A stretch of DNA of 64,000 nt from Chitinophaga silvisoli (GCF_003412465.1 NZ_QTJV01000016.1:1-64000); one strand, 5' to 3'; counted from the stretch's first letter, positions 43,717-52,718 are shown. Numbers and translations are program-made. Notes: generated from the letters alone by a model not told the origin.

Positions 43717-44691
43717 TTACGCCAGTTTCTTTTTACCTGTCAGCATCTTGATGGCCAGCAAGCTCACTCCCAACAACACCAGGCCCGCCGTCAGGCGTTG
43801 GCGTGTACGTTTTGACAAGCGTGGCCGCGCGTTTCCATTTGTACTCATTGAATAATCCACGGTGTTGAAAATATTCCCATCAGTCTTCGCAATTGCATCT
43901 GCACTTTTAAAATACCCCCTCATCAGCAAACTGGTAAACTTCACCATTAGTTCCGGTGCCAGTGCATGCCCCAATTTAAATAATTTCGATGCCCCCCCGG
44001 GATACCTGTTGGAAACAGGGCGTAAGATGGATGCCTTTACAGCTTCTGCTACCACTTTCGGATCTGATACAGGTGGTGCATTCCTCAGTACCTTCCCGGT
44101 ATAGTTAGCGGCATGCTGGATCCCGGGAGTATCCAGGAATGCGGGATACAGGTCTACCACATGGATCTCCGGCCAGCTGCTCAACTCTCCTTTGATGGAT
44201 TCAAAGAAACCGCGGAGGGCATATTTGCTGGCAGTATAAGCACTGCCGTATGGCACAGGTACATAGCCACCAATAGAGATATTGTTGATGAGGATACCGG
44301 CACCCTGCAGTTTGAAAAAAGGGAGCACGGCATGAGTACCACTCATATAGCCTAACAAATTAGTGTTGATGACCTGCTGATGAGTTTCCCAGGGTGTTTC
44401 CTCAAAAGTACCTGCAGCGAGTACACCGGCATTATTGACCCAGACATCAATACGGCCTTTCCATTCGAAGGCTTTCTGTGCCAGTTCCAGCACAGCAGTA
44501 CGATCACAGACATCTGTGGGCAATACTAATACATCAGCACCGAGTTCCCGGCATTCATCAGCCAGTTCCAACAAGGCAGTTTCATTCCTGGCAGCGAGGA
44601 CCAGGTTTACTTTTCCCGGAGCCAGCTCAAGGGCAGTGGCTTTGCCTGCGCCGCTGGATGCTCCTGTTATGACGATTGTTTTGTTTTCCAT
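43717..44691 (-). CDS. SDR family oxidoreductase with C-terminal membrane anchor
   Basis: 324 residues: classical SDR core with TGASSGAG, NNAG, INNISIGG and YTASKYALRGF, then a ~70-residue C-terminal extension ending in a hydrophobic helix (TAGLVLLGVSLLAIKML) and a basic tail GKKKLA. This suggests tail-anchoring to the inner membrane with a cytoplasmic enzyme domain, as in several lipid- or steroid-modifying SDRs. It is followed by the serine hydrolase gene about 100 bp downstream on the same strand. Confidence 0.88.
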   Translation of the reverse strand: MENKTIVITGASSGAGKATALELAPGKVNLVLAARNETALLELADECRELGADVLVLPTDVCDRTAVLELAQKAFEWKGRIDVWVNNAGVLAAGTFEETPWETHQQVINTNLLGYMSGTHAVLPFFKLQGAGILINNISIGGYVPVPYGSAYTASKYALRGFFESIKGELSSWPEIHVVDLYPAFLDTPGIQHAANYTGKVLRNAPPVSDPKVVAEAVKASILRPVSNRYPGGASKLFKLGHALAPELMVKFTSLLMRGYFKSADAIAKTDGNIFNTVDYSMSTNGNARPRLSKRTRQRLTAGLVLLGVSLLAIKMLTGKKKLA

Positions 44692-44853
44692 AGGAAAAAG
44701 ACTTCAAAAGCCAAGCCAAGAACCCCGACATTGGATTGAAGCTGACATACCTGGCCCCATCCACATTGAAACTGGTGAATGCAGGTAGCGTTCCCTTTTA
44801 TAGTTCAGCACTCCTTGAAAAGTTAATCACTATATTTACCTTATAATTGTTGG

Positions 44854-45804
44854 ATGATGCAATCTTTCTTTGATAAGGGCAGGCAGGAACCGTCGGTACC
44901 CGAATGGGCAGATTTCTTTTCTGCGGAAGAATACAGCCGGTTCATGACATTGCTGGGCGAATACCTCGCTTCGCAGGAAATCGCATTTACTACTGATGAT
45001 GAAATCCTCATCGTGGAAACTGAGCGCTATGGTGGTTCTCAGCTTGGGCTGATCAACCTTGCACAAAGCTGTCACCAGGCCGATGAGGATGAATGGACAG
45101 AGCGGATTGAAGATCACTTTGAACAGCTGGAGCGGATCCATACTTTCGACCAGGAATTCTCCGCTACAGTGCATGACTTTGAAAAGATCAAAGATGCACT
45201 GGGTGTAAGATTGTACCATAAAGAATACCTGAAGCACCTGGAACCAAATACAACAATCACGCGGCAGGTAACTGAGGATATTATTGCCATGCTCATCTTT
45301 GACCTTCCTTATGCAATCAAGAGCGTGAACGAGGAGGACATGGCACCATGGAACAAAACAACCGATGAACTGTTTAAGATTGGTATAGAGAATATCAGAG
45401 ATAATTATGAAACAGATCTCAACTCACAGGAGTTGGGTGATTTGGAATGCTTATCTATCGACAATGAACATTACTACTCTCCTAATGTATTGCTGGATAT
45501 GGATAGCTATCCGGAAGCGATTGGTACATATGGGTCGATAGTAGCTGTGCCTACCCGGCATTTTGTTTTGCTATACCCGGTGGAAAGCCTGGAGGTGGTA
45601 CAACTGATCAATATGTTTGCGCAATTAGTACCGGAACTCTATAATGAAGGACCGGGATCCATCAGTCCGAACATTCACTGGTATTACAAAGATGCTTTTA
45701 CCATCATACCGTTTACATTTGATGAGGAAACACTGCGGATCTCACCGCCTGATAGTTTTGTTGAGGTATTAAATCAATTACAAAATGTGGGAGAAAGAGA
45801 CTGA
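44854..45804 (+). CDS. hypothetical protein, possibly YtpQ/DUF1444-like
   Basis: 316 acidic residues without signal or membrane segments. The second half (SIVAVPTRHFVLLYPVES and FDEETLRISPPDSFVEVL) recalls YtpQ-like DUF1444 proteins, but I am not certain. Start ATG 44854 (two Met in a row). Its last 20 bp overlap the next gene in another frame, so the two are translationally linked. Confidence 0.7.
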   Translation: MMQSFFDKGRQEPSVPEWADFFSAEEYSRFMTLLGEYLASQEIAFTTDDEILIVETERYGGSQLGLINLAQSCHQADEDEWTERIEDHFEQLERIHTFDQEFSATVHDFEKIKDALGVRLYHKEYLKHLEPNTTITRQVTEDIIAMLIFDLPYAIKSVNEEDMAPWNKTTDELFKIGIENIRDNYETDLNSQELGDLECLSIDNEHYYSPNVLLDMDSYPEAIGTYGSIVAVPTRHFVLLYPVESLEVVQLINMFAQLVPELYNEGPGSISPNIHWYYKDAFTIIPFTFDEETLRISPPDSFVEVLNQLQNVGERD

Positions 45805-46321
45805 AAAATTAAGAAAGATCGTACTCGACTGCGGACTGAATGAGGAGACCAAGTGGGGTAAGCCCTGCTTTGATTACGAGGGAAAGAACATTGTGATCAT
45901 CCAGGGTTTTAAGGATTATTGTGCATTGCTTTTTTTCAAAGGAGCCTTGCTTACCGATCCCGATGGGATCCTGGTGAAAACCGGTGAGCATACGCAGGTG
46001 GGCAGACAGGCCAGGTTTAATAATGTAAAGGAGATCTCGCAGGTAGCTGCGGGCCTGAAGGCTTGTATCTTTGAAGCCATCGCGGTGGAGAAGGCGGGGC
46101 TGAAAGTGGATACAAAGAAAACACCTGTGAAGATCCCGGAGGAACTGGCTGCGCAGTTTAAGAAACAGCCTAAGCTGAAGAAAGCCTTTGAGGGTTTGAC
46201 ACCGGGCAGGCAGAAGGCGTATGTATTTTTCTTTTCAGGGGCAAAGCAGGAGAAGACGAGGGAGGCGAGGATAGCGAAGTATGTTCCAAAGATCCTGGAG
46301 GGAAAAGGAATAAATGATTGA
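45785..46321 (+). CDS. DUF1801 / YdeI-OmpD-associated family protein
   Basis: 178 residues. The N-terminal part is the YdhG/DUF1801 domain (WEKETEKLRKIVLDCGL, EETKWGKPCFDYEGKN, CALLFFKGALLTDP). The C-terminal part (about 120-178) is the OmdA motif with LTPGRQKAYVFFFSGAKQEKTRE and IAKYVPKI. The family is linked to stress and bacteriocin protection, but the biochemistry is unknown. It overlaps the upstream gene by 20 bp. Confidence 0.88.
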   Translation: MWEKETEKLRKIVLDCGLNEETKWGKPCFDYEGKNIVIIQGFKDYCALLFFKGALLTDPDGILVKTGEHTQVGRQARFNNVKEISQVAAGLKACIFEAIAVEKAGLKVDTKKTPVKIPEELAAQFKKQPKLKKAFEGLTPGRQKAYVFFFSGAKQEKTREARIAKYVPKILEGKGIND

Positions 46322-46378
46322 AATATACACAAGTACGTTTGAAAAGTATCAGTATTACAGTAAGGTAATTATTATGGG

Positions 46379-46414
46379 AGACCGGTAAAATAACACATTT
46401 ACCGGTCTTATATT
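46379..46414 (+). terminator. intrinsic terminator
   Basis: AGACCGGTAAA (46379-46389) pairs perfectly with TTTACCGGTCT (46398-46408), followed by a T-rich stretch. It ends the DUF1801 operon. Confidence 0.85.
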
Positions 46415-46442
46415 TTACTGGTATGTCCGATCCCCTTTTATA

Positions 46443-46454
46443 TAACTTAGGACA
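46443..46454 (+). promoter_or_regulatory. promoter box 4 nt from start (possible leaderless)
   Basis: TAACTTAG, then GACA, then the dipeptidase ATG. One mismatch to TAnnTTTG; same 4-nt spacing as other promoters here. Confidence 0.4.
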
Positions 46455-47627
46455 ATGAAATCTCTATCAGCATGTTCCCGGCGGGACTTTCTAAGCGCCC
46501 TTACGGGAACGGGAGTAGCCATGATGTTGCACCCATTGTCATCCTGGGCTATCAGTGACATAGACCCTCGTGTAGCCGCTATTGTTGCAGCAAGCTACGG
46601 TATTGATACGCACAATCACGTAGACGTTCCTTTGACCAAAGAAGATATTCCCGGGCCGGATATTGAGCTGGCAGGCGAAATGAAACGCGCTGGTTTAACG
46701 GCTATCTGTATGACGTTTGCAGTAGACTACCAGCAGCTGGTGAATCCCGGAGATGCCTATGATCGTTTTCTGAATGGCCTGACGGCGATGGATGCGGAAT
46801 TGGCAAAGAACAGGATGAAGCGGGCTTTGAATATGGATGACCTGCGCAGGGCGAAGCAGAAAAAGCAGCCCATCGTAATTCAGTCGGTAGAAGGCGGGCA
46901 CTGGCTGGAAGGCCAGCTGGACAGAGTGGAAGTGGGCTATAAGAGGGGCTTGCGTCATCTTACTTTATTGCATGATAGTGATGCCTCTACACCGCTGGGT
47001 GATGTATATACAAATGTACCCGTGTTTGGCGGGCTGACTAAATTTGGTGCGGATGTGATCACCGAGTGTAATCGCTTAGGTATTCTTGTAGACCTGGCGC
47101 ATTGTGACGGGAATACGGTGGCAATGGCACTGAAAGTGGCGCAGCAGCCCGTGTTTATTTCGCATACGGGATTGAATACGCAGTTGGGGACTAATCCCAA
47201 TTTTGCGAAGATGATGTATAAAAGGCTTATTAGTAAGGAGAATGCAAAGATAGTGGCAGATGCCGGTGGTGTGATTGGCGTATGGACGCACCTGGCAGAT
47301 ACGCCGCTGGCATATGCGCAAAATATAAGGGCGCTGGTCGATGTTGTGGGGGTGGATCATGTGTGTATCGGTACGGATACCAAGATGACACCAGCGTATA
47401 GGAAACCGGGTAGTGGGTTTGGAGGTGATAAGGGGAAAGGGCAGAATGGCGGGCCGCAAAAACCACGGGTAGGAGAACGAACAAATGAGGCCTGGGCCGA
47501 TCAGAAAGCAGGGTTTTATTATGCGGTAGTAGATGCGATGTTGAAAACCGGTTTTAATGAAGAAGAAATAAGCAAAATAGGCGGCGGGAATTTCTGTCGT
47601 GTATTCGATGCTGCGACTAAGAAATAA
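46455..47627 (+). CDS. M19 (renal-type) membrane dipeptidase, Tat-exported
   Basis: 390 residues. The N-terminus carries a twin-arginine signal (SRRDFLSALTGTG), so the folded metalloenzyme is exported by Tat. The M19 core has metal ligands in DTHNHVDVP, SVEGGHWLEG (Glu), LVDLAHCDG and ISHTG. These zinc enzymes hydrolyse dipeptides, often with a D-residue. It ends with a 20-bp perfect hairpin. The gene stands alone. Confidence 0.9.
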   Translation: MKSLSACSRRDFLSALTGTGVAMMLHPLSSWAISDIDPRVAAIVAASYGIDTHNHVDVPLTKEDIPGPDIELAGEMKRAGLTAICMTFAVDYQQLVNPGDAYDRFLNGLTAMDAELAKNRMKRALNMDDLRRAKQKKQPIVIQSVEGGHWLEGQLDRVEVGYKRGLRHLTLLHDSDASTPLGDVYTNVPVFGGLTKFGADVITECNRLGILVDLAHCDGNTVAMALKVAQQPVFISHTGLNTQLGTNPNFAKMMYKRLISKENAKIVADAGGVIGVWTHLADTPLAYAQNIRALVDVVGVDHVCIGTDTKMTPAYRKPGSGFGGDKGKGQNGGPQKPRVGERTNEAWADQKAGFYYAVVDAMLKTGFNEEEISKIGGGNFCRVFDAATKK

Positions 47628-47629
47628 AT

Positions 47630-47677
47630 AATTGATTAAATATTACCCCAGCTCACCGGGGTAATATTTAATCAATT
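47630..47677. terminator. 20-bp perfect hairpin terminator
   Basis: AATTGATTAAATATTACCCC (47630-47649) pairs without mismatch with 47658-47677; 8-nt loop. It starts 2 bp after the dipeptidase stop. The outer stem is AT-rich and could work in both directions. Confidence 0.85.
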
Positions 47678-48055
47678 ATATCTTCTCCATACATATCCTG
47701 CATCCCACACCAGCACTTATCAAATTTTTTTTCTCCAGGTCCTGTATTGTACCTCTTCCGGCATTTTTCCCGGATAGGAAATAACCCTTGCCAACACTTC
47801 GCTGTCCACATCAAAATATAATACCCTGAAAAGATGCTTTTCCTCCGCAGCATAGCCCCCATTCCCGATTGCCCGGGTGCAGCCCTTTTGTAACCGGGAA
47901 CCTGTTGCCGGTAATACCTGATCGAATCCTTCGTCAGGGCCTCAAACCATGGTAAATATTGCTATAGATATTCGCGGCCAACGCTGAATAAAGTTATGCT
48001 TAGTCATGACGGGAAATACATAAAATATATACCCATATGTCTAACTGGCCACTTC
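47678..48055. other. intergenic region, possible decayed gene end
   Basis: This ~380-base gap holds no complete gene. On the minus strand one frame (about 47720-47940) stays open for ~73 codons without a start, including FRVLYFDVDSEVLARVIS and a TWRKKI end. Confidence 0.5.
47720..47940 (-). pseudogene. possible 3' fragment of a lost gene
   Basis: An open frame of about 73 codons with protein-like composition (GYAAEEKHLFRVLYFDVD, then SYPGKMPEEVQYRTWRKK) ending at TGA 47720-47722. It has no plausible start and a TGA at its upstream edge. It could be the C-terminal remnant of a truncated gene. No family recognised. Confidence 0.3.
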
Positions 48056-48112
48056 ATTTGTCCGGTTCGGGGGTTTGCACCTTTCCCCGGGGCGGCGATG
48101 GGGATACCTTTG
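48056..48112 (+). promoter_or_regulatory. LytTR-system element and promoter of the Asp-type hydrolase
   Basis: Element ATTTGTCCGGTTCGGGG plus GTTTGCAC (48056-48080), followed 49 bp from its start by a perfect -7 box TACCTTTG (48105-48112). The same element and spacing occur before two genes on the other side of the LytTR regulator. Confidence 0.65.
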
Positions 48113-48135
48113 CTGCATAATCAAAACAATTCATC

Positions 48136-49083
48136 ATGAAACATATACTGATCGCGCTGGTCTTATTCACGACTTCCTTACAGGCACAGACTATTAAACA
48201 GATCCATGCAGGGGTATTAAATGTCGGTTATGCAGAAAGCGGGCCTGCGGGTGGCAAAGCGGTTATCTTACTCCACGGATGGCCTTATGATATCCATAGT
48301 TATGACAGTGTAAGCAGCATTCTCGCCAATAAGGGTTATAGGGTCATTGTGCCCTATTTAAGGGGTTATGGTACCACTACCTTCCTTTCCCCGAAAACGT
48401 TCCGTAATGGGCAGCAATCGGCCCTTGCCATGGATATGATCGCCTTCATGGATGCCCTGAAAATAAAGAGTGCCATCATCGGTGGATTTGACTGGGGAGC
48501 AAGAACGGCTGATATCATGGCTGCTTTGTGGCCTGAGCGTGTCACAGCCCTCGTATCTGTGAGTGGTTACCTCATAGGCAGTCAGCAGGCAAATGCGGCT
48601 CCTTTAAAACCTAAAGCTGAACTGGCCTGGTGGTATCAATTCTATTTTGCGACTGAAAGAGGGCAGCAGGGCTATGCGGCCAATACAAATGAGTTTAATC
48701 AACTCATCTGGGAACTGGCTTCTCCAAAATGGCAATTTGATTCGGCTACTTATCGTGCTACTGCAGCTGCCTTTAATAATCCTGATCATGTAGCGATTGT
48801 CATTCATAATTATCGCTGGAGACTGGGGCTTGCACAGGGAGAGAAACAATATGATGCGCTGGAAAAAGAACTGGCTGCGGCACCTGCTATCAGTGTACCT
48901 ACCGTGACCCTGGAAGGTGATGCCAATGGTGCACCTCACCCGGACCCAGCACAATATGCGGCAAAATTCAAAGGTCCCTATGCGCACCACACCATTACAG
49001 GCGGCATAGGTCATAACCTGCCCCAGGAAGCCCCTGTAGCATTTGCGAATGCTGTGATCGAGGCGGACAGTTTTGCTAAATAA
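48136..49083 (+). CDS. secreted alpha/beta hydrolase with Asp nucleophile (epoxide hydrolase/dehalogenase-like)
   Basis: 315 residues: signal peptide to about LQAQ (residue 18); oxyanion motif HGWP (48-51); nucleophile elbow GGFDWGA with Asp119 instead of Ser; catalytic His293 in GIGHNL. An Asp nucleophile is characteristic of epoxide hydrolases and haloalkane dehalogenases, so it may hydrolyse an epoxide or halide in the periplasm. It is 17 bp upstream of the sensor kinase gene and probably in its operon. Confidence 0.87.
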   Translation: MKHILIALVLFTTSLQAQTIKQIHAGVLNVGYAESGPAGGKAVILLHGWPYDIHSYDSVSSILANKGYRVIVPYLRGYGTTTFLSPKTFRNGQQSALAMDMIAFMDALKIKSAIIGGFDWGARTADIMAALWPERVTALVSVSGYLIGSQQANAAPLKPKAELAWWYQFYFATERGQQGYAANTNEFNQLIWELASPKWQFDSATYRATAAAFNNPDHVAIVIHNYRWRLGLAQGEKQYDALEKELAAAPAISVPTVTLEGDANGAPHPDPAQYAAKFKGPYAHHTITGGIGHNLPQEAPVAFANAVIEADSFAK

Positions 49084-49100
49084 TCTATCTTTAAGCACGG

Positions 49101-50117
49101 ATGAAGCAAACTACACTCAAAATATCACAGGCGACCATTTGGATCAGCTCAATTTTCCTGGGCCTGTTATCGTCAGTACCACAGATTGCACAGCAACATT
49201 TCAATGCCATGGAGGCCATCGTCAATGCCGCAATTACAGGCACCTTTGCTTTGCTGATGTGGTACTTCAATATCTACCTGCTTTCCAGGAGGCCGCAGCA
49301 GCAAAGTATCTCTTATTCCAGGCTCCTGAGCAGTCTTGCATTTGGAATGGTCATCATGTTTGGCCTGGCATGGATCCAGCAACTGATCCTCTCTCACATC
49401 AACTTCGGTCCAACCATGCTGATGGTAGAGGTAAGAGGGATCCTCATCAACCTTGTGTTCTACATGTTCCTGCACCTGCTGCAACAGAACTACGAGAACC
49501 AGGCGGTGAACATGGAACTGGAGCGGATTAAAAACGATAACCTCGGCGCACAATATGAATTACTGAAACAGCAGGTGAATCCACATTTCCTGTTCAACAG
49601 TCTGAATACACTGAAGGCAATGGTCGAAACCGGCGATGAAGAGGCGATTGACTTCATCATCAAACTATCTAACTTCTACCGGTTTACTTTGGAGAGCCGC
49701 AAATTGGACCTCATTCATGTGCAGGATGAAATGGAGATCCTGAACGCCTACCTGTTCTTACAGAAAGCCCGCTTCGATGCAGGCTTTACCTTTAGTAACG
49801 AACTGGATGACGAGGTATTGAAGACCCTCATTCCACCATTCACCCTGCAACTGCTGGTAGAGAACTGTATTAAGCACAACGTGGTGTCTCTGCAAAAGCC
49901 GCTTCATATCCGTATCTATGCTGAAGGGGAAAAGATCGTGGTAGAAAACCAGTTGCAACCAAAGGTCGGTGAAAACAATTCGCTGGGCGTAGGACTTAAG
50001 AATATTGATCTGCGCTATAGTCACCTGTTACATCAGCATATTGACATCATCAAAACCGATACTATCTTTCAAATCAAACTGCCTTTGATTTATGAATATC
50101 ATAATAATAGAAGATGA
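49101..50117 (+). CDS. LytS-type sensor histidine kinase
   Basis: 338 residues: four membrane helices (about 10-30, 38-62, 75-100, 108-128) with short loops, then a His_kinase domain (PF06580-type) with QVNPHFLFNSLNTL and phospho-acceptor His162, and an ATPase segment VENCIKHN and GVGLKNIDLRYSHL. The N-terminus has no large periplasmic sensor, so the stimulus is probably sensed in the membrane. It overlaps the regulator gene by 26 bp. The pair forms a two-component system. Confidence 0.92.
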   Translation: MKQTTLKISQATIWISSIFLGLLSSVPQIAQQHFNAMEAIVNAAITGTFALLMWYFNIYLLSRRPQQQSISYSRLLSSLAFGMVIMFGLAWIQQLILSHINFGPTMLMVEVRGILINLVFYMFLHLLQQNYENQAVNMELERIKNDNLGAQYELLKQQVNPHFLFNSLNTLKAMVETGDEEAIDFIIKLSNFYRFTLESRKLDLIHVQDEMEILNAYLFLQKARFDAGFTFSNELDDEVLKTLIPPFTLQLLVENCIKHNVVSLQKPLHIRIYAEGEKIVVENQLQPKVGENNSLGVGLKNIDLRYSHLLHQHIDIIKTDTIFQIKLPLIYEYHNNRR

Positions 50118-50856
50118 ATTAAGAACCGCGAAATCACTGGAGCAAATCATCCTGAAAATAAAGCCTGAAGCCAAAATAACCGGGCAGTATCAAAGCGTGG
50201 AAAGTTCTGTAGCAGCTTTGTCCGGCGGCACACAACCGGACCTGATTTTCATGGATATCCAGCTGGCAGATGGTTTATGTTTTGAAATCTTTAAATCTGT
50301 TAGCATCAGTGCGCCGGTGGTGTTTTGTACTGCCTTTGATGAATATTCCCTGGATGCATTTAAGAACAATGGGGTGGATTATGTATTGAAACCATTTTCA
50401 AAAGAAGATATCCGGGAAGCGCTGAAAAAAGTAGATGAGTTAAAGAACTTCTTCCAGCAGAAAGTAATGCCGGACCTGGGAGATCTCTTATCTAAACTAG
50501 GCGCACCACAGGCCAGCAAAAGCAGTTTCCTTGTTTTCAAGAACCAGAAGTATACGACGGTGGCTGTTGAAAACATTGCTTATTTCTTTATAAAAAATGA
50601 CTGTACGATTATCGTGTGTTTTGACAAGGAGCAGTTTATTATTAATCAGTCCCTGGACCAGATTGCAGGGATGGTATCTGCCAAACAATTCTTCAGGGTG
50701 AACAGGCAGTACCTGGTGAACTTTAAAGCGATCAGGGAAGTAGAGCCTTATTTTTTAAGGAAACTGTATGTGAAGCTGGTGATTGAGACACCGGAGAAGT
50801 TGTTGATCAATAAAGAGAAGTCGCACAACTTCCTGAGCTGGATGGAAGAAAGATAA
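50092..50856 (+). CDS. LytTR-family response regulator
   Basis: 254 residues: receiver domain (1-120) with the phospho-accepting Asp55 in FMDIQL, acidic EDE at 7-9 and FCTAFDEYSLDAFKNNGVDYVLKPF; LytTR DNA-binding domain (about 145-254) with FLVFKNQKYTTVAVENIAYF and FFRVNRQYLVNFKAI. LytTR domains bind via beta strands to direct-repeat or bent sites. Three neighbouring promoters share an element that is a good candidate for its site. Confidence 0.92.
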   Translation: MNIIIIEDELRTAKSLEQIILKIKPEAKITGQYQSVESSVAALSGGTQPDLIFMDIQLADGLCFEIFKSVSISAPVVFCTAFDEYSLDAFKNNGVDYVLKPFSKEDIREALKKVDELKNFFQQKVMPDLGDLLSKLGAPQASKSSFLVFKNQKYTTVAVENIAYFFIKNDCTIIVCFDKEQFIINQSLDQIAGMVSAKQFFRVNRQYLVNFKAIREVEPYFLRKLYVKLVIETPEKLLINKEKSHNFLSWMEER

Positions 50857-50864
50857 ATTGAAAG

Positions 50865-50902
50865 AAAGAGCTTGTATCAAAATCCAGATACAAGCTCTTT
50901 TT
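50865..50902. terminator. bidirectional intrinsic terminator
   Basis: AAAGAGCTTGTATC (50865-50878) pairs perfectly with GATACAAGCTCTTT (50887-50900), flanked by A and T tracts, between convergent genes. GCTTGTATC is also the outer arm of the repeat at 10978-11057. Confidence 0.92.
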
Positions 50903-50905
50903 TCG

Positions 50906-51808
50906 CTATTGCTCAATAAACGTGATCACCGATTGTACAAACTCCGTTGGGTACTGGAACAAGGCAGCATGCGCTGCATCCGGATAAACGATCAATTGTG
51001 CATTGGGGATATTCTCTGCCATGAATTCCGCATTCCCCAACGGCACCGGCACATCGTCTTTCCCCTGTACGATCAGCACAGGTTGTGTGATGGTTTTCAG
51101 CTCTTCAGCCGCATTGGCATCAGCTTGTGCCCATCCTAATACAGCGATCACCTGGGCGCTAGCACTTGCCTGGGATACGGCAGCATCGCGGTCCTGCACC
51201 CGTTGCTGAATCCTTGACCAGGCGGCTTTGCCTTTTGCCAGACTTTCATTGGAGCTGGTAAATCCAAATCTCAGGAAATTCTCTTCTGCGCTCAGGTTCG
51301 CTCCTGCTGCGAGTAAGGCAGGAAGATTAGAGAGACCTACTGCACCTTTTGGCCCCGTGCCTGTCAATATCATTTTATTGATGATGCCGGGTGCTGTGAG
51401 GGCAATCTGCTGGGAGATAAAGCTACCTAAAGAAAAGCCCAGCAGGTTGACTTTGGGTAATCCTAATGCATGTACAAAGGCTGTTACACTACTGGCCATG
51501 TCTGCAATATTATCAGGTGTGCTGCCAGTGGAAGCCCCTTCTCCCGGCAGGTCGAACAGGATGACCTTGTATTTCTGAGCAAGGGCATTGATAATAGCAG
51601 GATCCCAGTCATCCATATTACTCCCTAATGGAGAGATCATCAGCACAGGTATACCGGTATTATTGCCCAGTTCCCTGTAAGCATAGTTCACACCATTGGC
51701 AGTGATGAATTTTGTTTTCGCCGTCTCCTGGTAATCTGAGGGTGTTGTGTGGGTCTTTTTGCATCCAAAGAGGCTTAGGCCCAGCAAGGCAATGGTTAAG
51801 AGTTTCAT
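50906..51808 (-). CDS. alpha/beta hydrolase lipoprotein
   Basis: 300 residues. The lipobox LSLFGC places the lipid Cys at 16, followed by KKTH. The alpha/beta core has ISPLGSNMDDWDP (oxyanion), nucleophile elbow GFSLGS with Ser126, and late Asp/His (VQGKDDVP; YPDAAHAAL). It is anchored to a membrane surface and probably acts as an esterase. It carries the same LytTR-linked promoter element as its neighbours. Confidence 0.87.
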   Translation of the reverse strand: MKLLTIALLGLSLFGCKKTHTTPSDYQETAKTKFITANGVNYAYRELGNNTGIPVLMISPLGSNMDDWDPAIINALAQKYKVILFDLPGEGASTGSTPDNIADMASSVTAFVHALGLPKVNLLGFSLGSFISQQIALTAPGIINKMILTGTGPKGAVGLSNLPALLAAGANLSAEENFLRFGFTSSNESLAKGKAAWSRIQQRVQDRDAAVSQASASAQVIAVLGWAQADANAAEELKTITQPVLIVQGKDDVPVPLGNAEFMAENIPNAQLIVYPDAAHAALFQYPTEFVQSVITFIEQ

Positions 51809-51831
51809 GTAGTAATGTTTTTAATGAGGCA

Positions 51832-51888
51832 CAAATGTGGAACAAGCAATGGCAGTAGTCCAGCAGCAAAGCTTCCGGTCGGACAATT
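51832..51888 (-). promoter_or_regulatory. LytTR-system element and promoter of the lipoprotein hydrolase
   Basis: Minus-strand element AATTGTCCGACCGGAAG plus CTTTGC (51888-51866), with -7 box CACATTTG (51839-51832) 49 bp from the element start. About 15 of 23 positions match the copy at 48056. Confidence 0.55.
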
Positions 51889-51944
51889 CTATTCCCGGCA
51901 TAGACATTTGAGTAGCCGAACATTTCCTGCTTACTCAAGGAGCA

Positions 51945-52001
51945 ATATGTCCGGCCCGGGGGTTTCATACTTATCACTCAGCCCTGCAAGAAATAATTTT
52001 A
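51945..52001 (+). promoter_or_regulatory. LytTR-system element and promoter of the DUF1223 gene
   Basis: Element ATATGTCCGGCCCGGGG plus GTTTCATA (51945-51969), 18 of the first 21 positions identical to 48056-48076. The -7 box TAATTTTA (51994-52001) again starts exactly 49 bp after the element start. Confidence 0.65.
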
Positions 52002-52017
52002 CAGGAAATTATACGCC

Positions 52018-52689
52018 ATGAAAATGATCTGTTTATTAGTAGTTATGACCCTGTTATCATTCAAATCAGGTGCACAGGGATTTATTGTACTTGAATTGTT
52101 TACATCGGAAGGATGCTCCAGTTGTCCGCCGGCAGAAGAATTGTTAGCAAAGATTCCGCCTGACAAGCAGGTGTACATCCTGGAATACCATGTAGACTAC
52201 TGGGATCGCCTGGGATGGAAAGACCCGTTCAGCAGCCACCAGTTTTCAGAAAGACAATACCAGTATAGCCAGATGCTTTCCAGCCAGGTATATACCCCGC
52301 AATTGGTGATGAACGGGACTACGGAATGTATAGGGAGTGATGCGGCAATTGTGCGCAGTACAATACATGCGGCGTTATCAAAACCGGCTAAGGCCACGCT
52401 GAATGTGCAGGGCAGGATCCAGGGTAATAAGTTGAGTGTGTCACAAAAAAACATCCTGGTTGCGGTGGTACAGAAATACGCGGTAACGCAGGTAAAAAGA
52501 GGGGAAAATGAAGGACGTACACTATCGCATATACAAATAGTGAGACAGCTTCACCTGGTGAAAGGAACGGAATGGATGGATCTGCCTGCGGGATTTAATA
52601 CGGAGGATTATGAGATTATAGCGATGTCTCAGCACCCATCTACGGGAGAAATAATTGCTGTATCGAGAATAGTACCTACCCGGATTTAA
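52018..52689 (+). CDS. secreted DUF1223 (thioredoxin-like) protein
   Basis: 223 residues: signal peptide to about GAQG (residue 20), then a thioredoxin-like fold with LELFTSEGCSSCPPAEELL holding a CxxC pair (Cys-Ser-Ser-Cys), and YHVDYWDRLGWKDPF, the DUF1223 signature. Periplasmic; possibly disulfide exchange. Promoter element shared with the LytTR-linked genes. Confidence 0.9.
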   Translation: MKMICLLVVMTLLSFKSGAQGFIVLELFTSEGCSSCPPAEELLAKIPPDKQVYILEYHVDYWDRLGWKDPFSSHQFSERQYQYSQMLSSQVYTPQLVMNGTTECIGSDAAIVRSTIHAALSKPAKATLNVQGRIQGNKLSVSQKNILVAVVQKYAVTQVKRGENEGRTLSHIQIVRQLHLVKGTEWMDLPAGFNTEDYEIIAMSQHPSTGEIIAVSRIVPTRI

Positions 52690-52706
52690 ATTTCGTAAAA
52701 ATTAAG

Positions 52707-52718
52707 TACCATTGTATC
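52707..52718 (+). promoter_or_regulatory. promoter box 4 nt from start (possible leaderless)
   Basis: TACCATTG, then TATC, then ATG 52719. One mismatch to TAnnTTTG. Confidence 0.45.

Noticed and set aside
47668-47862. 64-codon minus-strand frame beginning MGAMLRRKS
   Set aside because: Cys- and Trp-rich composition is unlike a protein, and another frame of the same stretch looks more like real coding remains.
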